Shown here piece after piece: positions 62,051 through 64,000 of a DNA stretch of 64,000 nt (positions are counted from its first letter, which is position 1; every line of letters begins with the position of its first letter). Below the pieces are notes generated by a model, which had not been told where the DNA came from, made no database searches, and saw only the letters and a program-made list of their open reading frames with translations. Origin of the DNA: VXNE01 sp965203615 (GTDB taxonomy: Bacteria; Pseudomonadota; Gammaproteobacteria; Pseudomonadales; Azotimanducaceae); assembly GCA_965203615.1 (NCBI GenBank), contig OZ241900.1, positions 4,464,001 to 4,528,000 of the forward strand. Direction: 5' to 3'. A program made the translations under genes and the position numbers.

Positions 62051-64000
62051 TGAAGGTGACGACATCGGCGCCGGACATGCCGGACTCCACCGCCTACCTG
62101 GACATGTTCGGGCGCGCCATCCGCACGTCCGTCGAGGGCTTCGGCGGCGTGGCCCGACGGGTGGACGTGTTCTACGACGCGCGTGGACGGACCGCGTGCG
62201 AGAGCGAGCCCTACCACGTCGGCGACCCGGCGCGCTACACGCGCTACGCGTACGACATCCGCGACCGGCTGACGGGCGCGACCCGGCCGGACGGCGGCGC
62301 GACGGGGGTGGAGTACGCCGCGGCGTCGAACCGGGTCACGGCGACGGTCACGGAGACCGTGATGGCCGCGAACGGGAGGGAGGAGCGGGCGTCGCGCAAG
62401 ACGAAGCGCACGCACAACGTGCTCGGCGAGCTGGTGTCGACCATCGAGGGGGCGGCCGAGGCCGCGTCGGAGCAGGTCACGACGAGCTACGTCTACGACG
62501 GCGCCGGGCGGCTCGAGACCGTGACGACCGGCGAGCAGACGACGACGTTCGCCTACGACGACGCCGGCAACCGGAAAAGCGTCACGAACCCGAACCTGGG
62601 CGCGACCCTGACAGCGGGCGACCGCACGGTGAGCGTCAAGTTCAAGTACAACGGCCACGGCGAGCTGACCGAGCGCGAGGACGCGCGCGGCGCCACCCAC
62701 TACGGCTACGACAGGCTGGGGCGGCGCACATGCGCGGCGGACCGCGGCGGCACGGCGACCTGGGAGTACGACCCGGCCAACGGCACGGGGCTGCTCAAGC
62801 GCCGCAGCTACGACCGGGACACGGTCCTGACGGAGGCCGACAACTGCGCGTTCGGCAGCGACTTCGCGGAGACGTACACCTACAACACGGACGCTCGGCT
62901 GACGCAGGTGCGGACGGTGATCGTCGACGACCAGAGCCCCGTCGCGACCACGACGCTGACGCGCAGCCACGCGTACGACGACTACGGGCGGCTTGCGTCG
63001 ACGACCTACCCGTCGGCGGTGAGGGTCGACCACCAGTACAACGACCGCGGATACCCGTGGAAGCTGAAGCACGGCGACACGGCGCTGGCGGAGGTGAAGG
63101 CGCAGACCGCCTACGGCCAGCCGAAGGCCGAGAGCTACGGCAACGGCGTGCGGACGAGCCGGTCTTACGACAACTTGGGGCGGCTGTCCGACATCGACAC
63201 GATTCGGCGCGGGGCGACCATCCAGGACAACACCTACGCCTGGCTCAGCGACGGCTCGCTGCAGAGGCGCACGGCCCGCGCGGGGAGCGGGGTCAGGCGC
63301 GAGCACTTCGCCTACGACCATCTGAACCGGCTGAAGGAGGCGAGGACCGATTTCCCGGGCTCGTCGACGCCGAGCCGGACGCTGGCGTTCGACTACGACC
63401 GGCACGGCAACCTCACAATCAAGACCGGCGACGTGACGGGCTACGACTACGACCCGGACCTGGAGACGAACCGGCTGAAGGGGGCGACGATCGGCAACGT
63501 GGCGCGCGAGTTCGCGCACGACACGAGCGGGCACATCGAGCGGTACGCCTGCAACGACCCGGACGAAGACGACGAGCACGACCCGTGCGACGGCGTGGAC
63601 GACACGTTCATCGAGTGGAACGCGCGCGGGCTGGCGGAGAAGGTGACCGTGGGCGAGAGCAAGACCGACACCACGCCGACGGCGCGCGACAGCTTCCGTT
63701 ACGGCCCGGACGGGGCGCGCTACTTCAAGAAGAGCGAGTGGAAGGAGCAGACCACCACGGGCGGCATGACGACCAACGTCTCGAAGACGTCGCGCAAGTA
63801 CTACGCGGGCGCGTACGAGAAGACGGTGACGGTGGGCGGCGACACGGTGGAGCGGATCCGCATCGGCGACTCCGTGGTGCACGTGAAGACGACCCCCGCG
63901 AGCATGATGGCGACGGCGACATCCGCGTTCGAGTACGTGCACCGTGACCACCTGGGCTCGGTGGAGGCGGTCACCGACCAAGCCGGCAACAAGCTGGTGG
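62047..64000 (+). CDS. Displaced (orphan) Rhs core cassette, runs past window end
   Basis: Open from ATG 62047 (MMKVTTSAPDMPD) to the end of the window, about 651 codons, in the same frame as the main Rhs gene at 57688 onward. It encodes YD/Rhs repeats (YDARGRTACESEPYHVGD, YDKLGRRT-like YDRLGRRT) and reaches the YVHRDHLGSVEAVTD stretch just before the Rhs core end. No ribosome site precedes the ATG and the upstream frame is broken, so it is probably silent: a cassette that could replace the lipase tip by recombination in the shared core. The toxin tip and its immunity gene should lie just beyond the window. Confidence 0.8.
   Translation, partial: MMKVTTSAPDMPDSTAYLDMFGRAIRTSVEGFGGVARRVDVFYDARGRTACESEPYHVGDPARYTRYAYDIRDRLTGATRPDGGATGVEYAAASNRVTATVTETVMAANGREERASRKTKRTHNVLGELVSTIEGAAEAASEQVTTSYVYDGAGRLETVTTGEQTTTFAYDDAGNRKSVTNPNLGATLTAGDRTVSVKFKYNGHGELTEREDARGATHYGYDRLGRRTCAADRGGTATWEYDPANGTGLLKRRSYDRDTVLTEADNCAFGSDFAETYTYNTDARLTQVRTVIVDDQSPVATTTLTRSHAYDDYGRLASTTYPSAVRVDHQYNDRGYPWKLKHGDTALAEVKAQTAYGQPKAESYGNGVRTSRSYDNLGRLSDIDTIRRGATIQDNTYAWLSDGSLQRRTARAGSGVRREHFAYDHLNRLKEARTDFPGSSTPSRTLAFDYDRHGNLTIKTGDVTGYDYDPDLETNRLKGATIGNVAREFAHDTSGHIERYACNDPDEDDEHDPCDGVDDTFIEWNARGLAEKVTVGESKTDTTPTARDSFRYGPDGARYFKKSEWKEQTTTGGMTTNVSKTSRKYYAGAYEKTVTVGGDTVERIRIGDSVVHVKTTPASMMATATSAFEYVHRDHLGSVEAVTDQAGNKLV

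Overview
The window is about 64 kb of GC-rich bacterial chromosome that most resembles a non-enteric gammaproteobacterium. The main clues are the clpS-clpA / infA-aat-trxB neighbourhood, a PA4642-type small gene, a Vibrio-like TonB2/TtpC energisation operon, PstA and PstC with long periplasmic insertions, and DUF1285 and YkvA-type genes. No rRNA, CRISPR array, prophage or insertion sequence was seen. The genus cannot be decided from sequence alone.

Region by region. 1-12 kb: a truncated tRNA-Arg, a CoA-transferase III, a Fic AMPylase-type protein with a striking inverted repeat in its promoter, a GH51 arabinofuranosidase, a RibB with a degenerate GTP-cyclohydrolase II tail, PdxA, a zinc alcohol dehydrogenase, and a hydantoinase/oxoprolinase pair. 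12-15.4 kb: an Amt ammonium transporter between two exported proteins, one unknown and one CsgG-like. 15.5-15.8 kb: a tRNA-Leu(UAA) gene split by a 247-nt group I intron. 16-21 kb: N-degron proteolysis genes (clpS, clpA, aat) with infA, trxB and a small PA4642-type gene. 21-29.7 kb: a complete phosphate operon on the minus strand (phoB-phoR-pstS-pstC-pstA-pstB-phoU). 30-35.4 kb: a six-gene TonB2-like system. 35.4-49.8 kb: riboflavin synthase, larC-larB-larE for the nickel-pincer cofactor (no larA here), glutathione reductase, YkvA, SppA, MurF, MoaA, DUF1285, and the ETF-ubiquinone oxidoreductase divergent from etfBA.

50-64 kb is an accessory polymorphic-toxin locus. A 10.4-kb gene encodes a Sec-exported protein of about 3470 residues. 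It carries tandem Ig-like, FN3-like and cadherin-like repeats, an SpvB-like domain, a long YD/Rhs shell and a C-terminal class-3 lipase domain with a plausible Ser-Asp-His triad. It is followed at once by an ankyrin-repeat lipoprotein, which looks like the immunity partner. Downstream lies a second, nearly identical stretch of Rhs core with no N-terminal part and a 1-nt frameshift near its left edge. It runs off the window and looks like a displaced, silent Rhs cassette waiting for its own toxin tip.

The strongest candidates for something unusual are the intron-bearing tRNA-Leu(UAA), the lipase-tipped Ig/SpvB/Rhs exoprotein with its ankyrin lipoprotein and orphan cassette, and a dispersed stem-loop element of about 70 bp found in two intergenic gaps (2931-2998 and 21865-21932). 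All functional assignments are by reading motifs; no database search was run.
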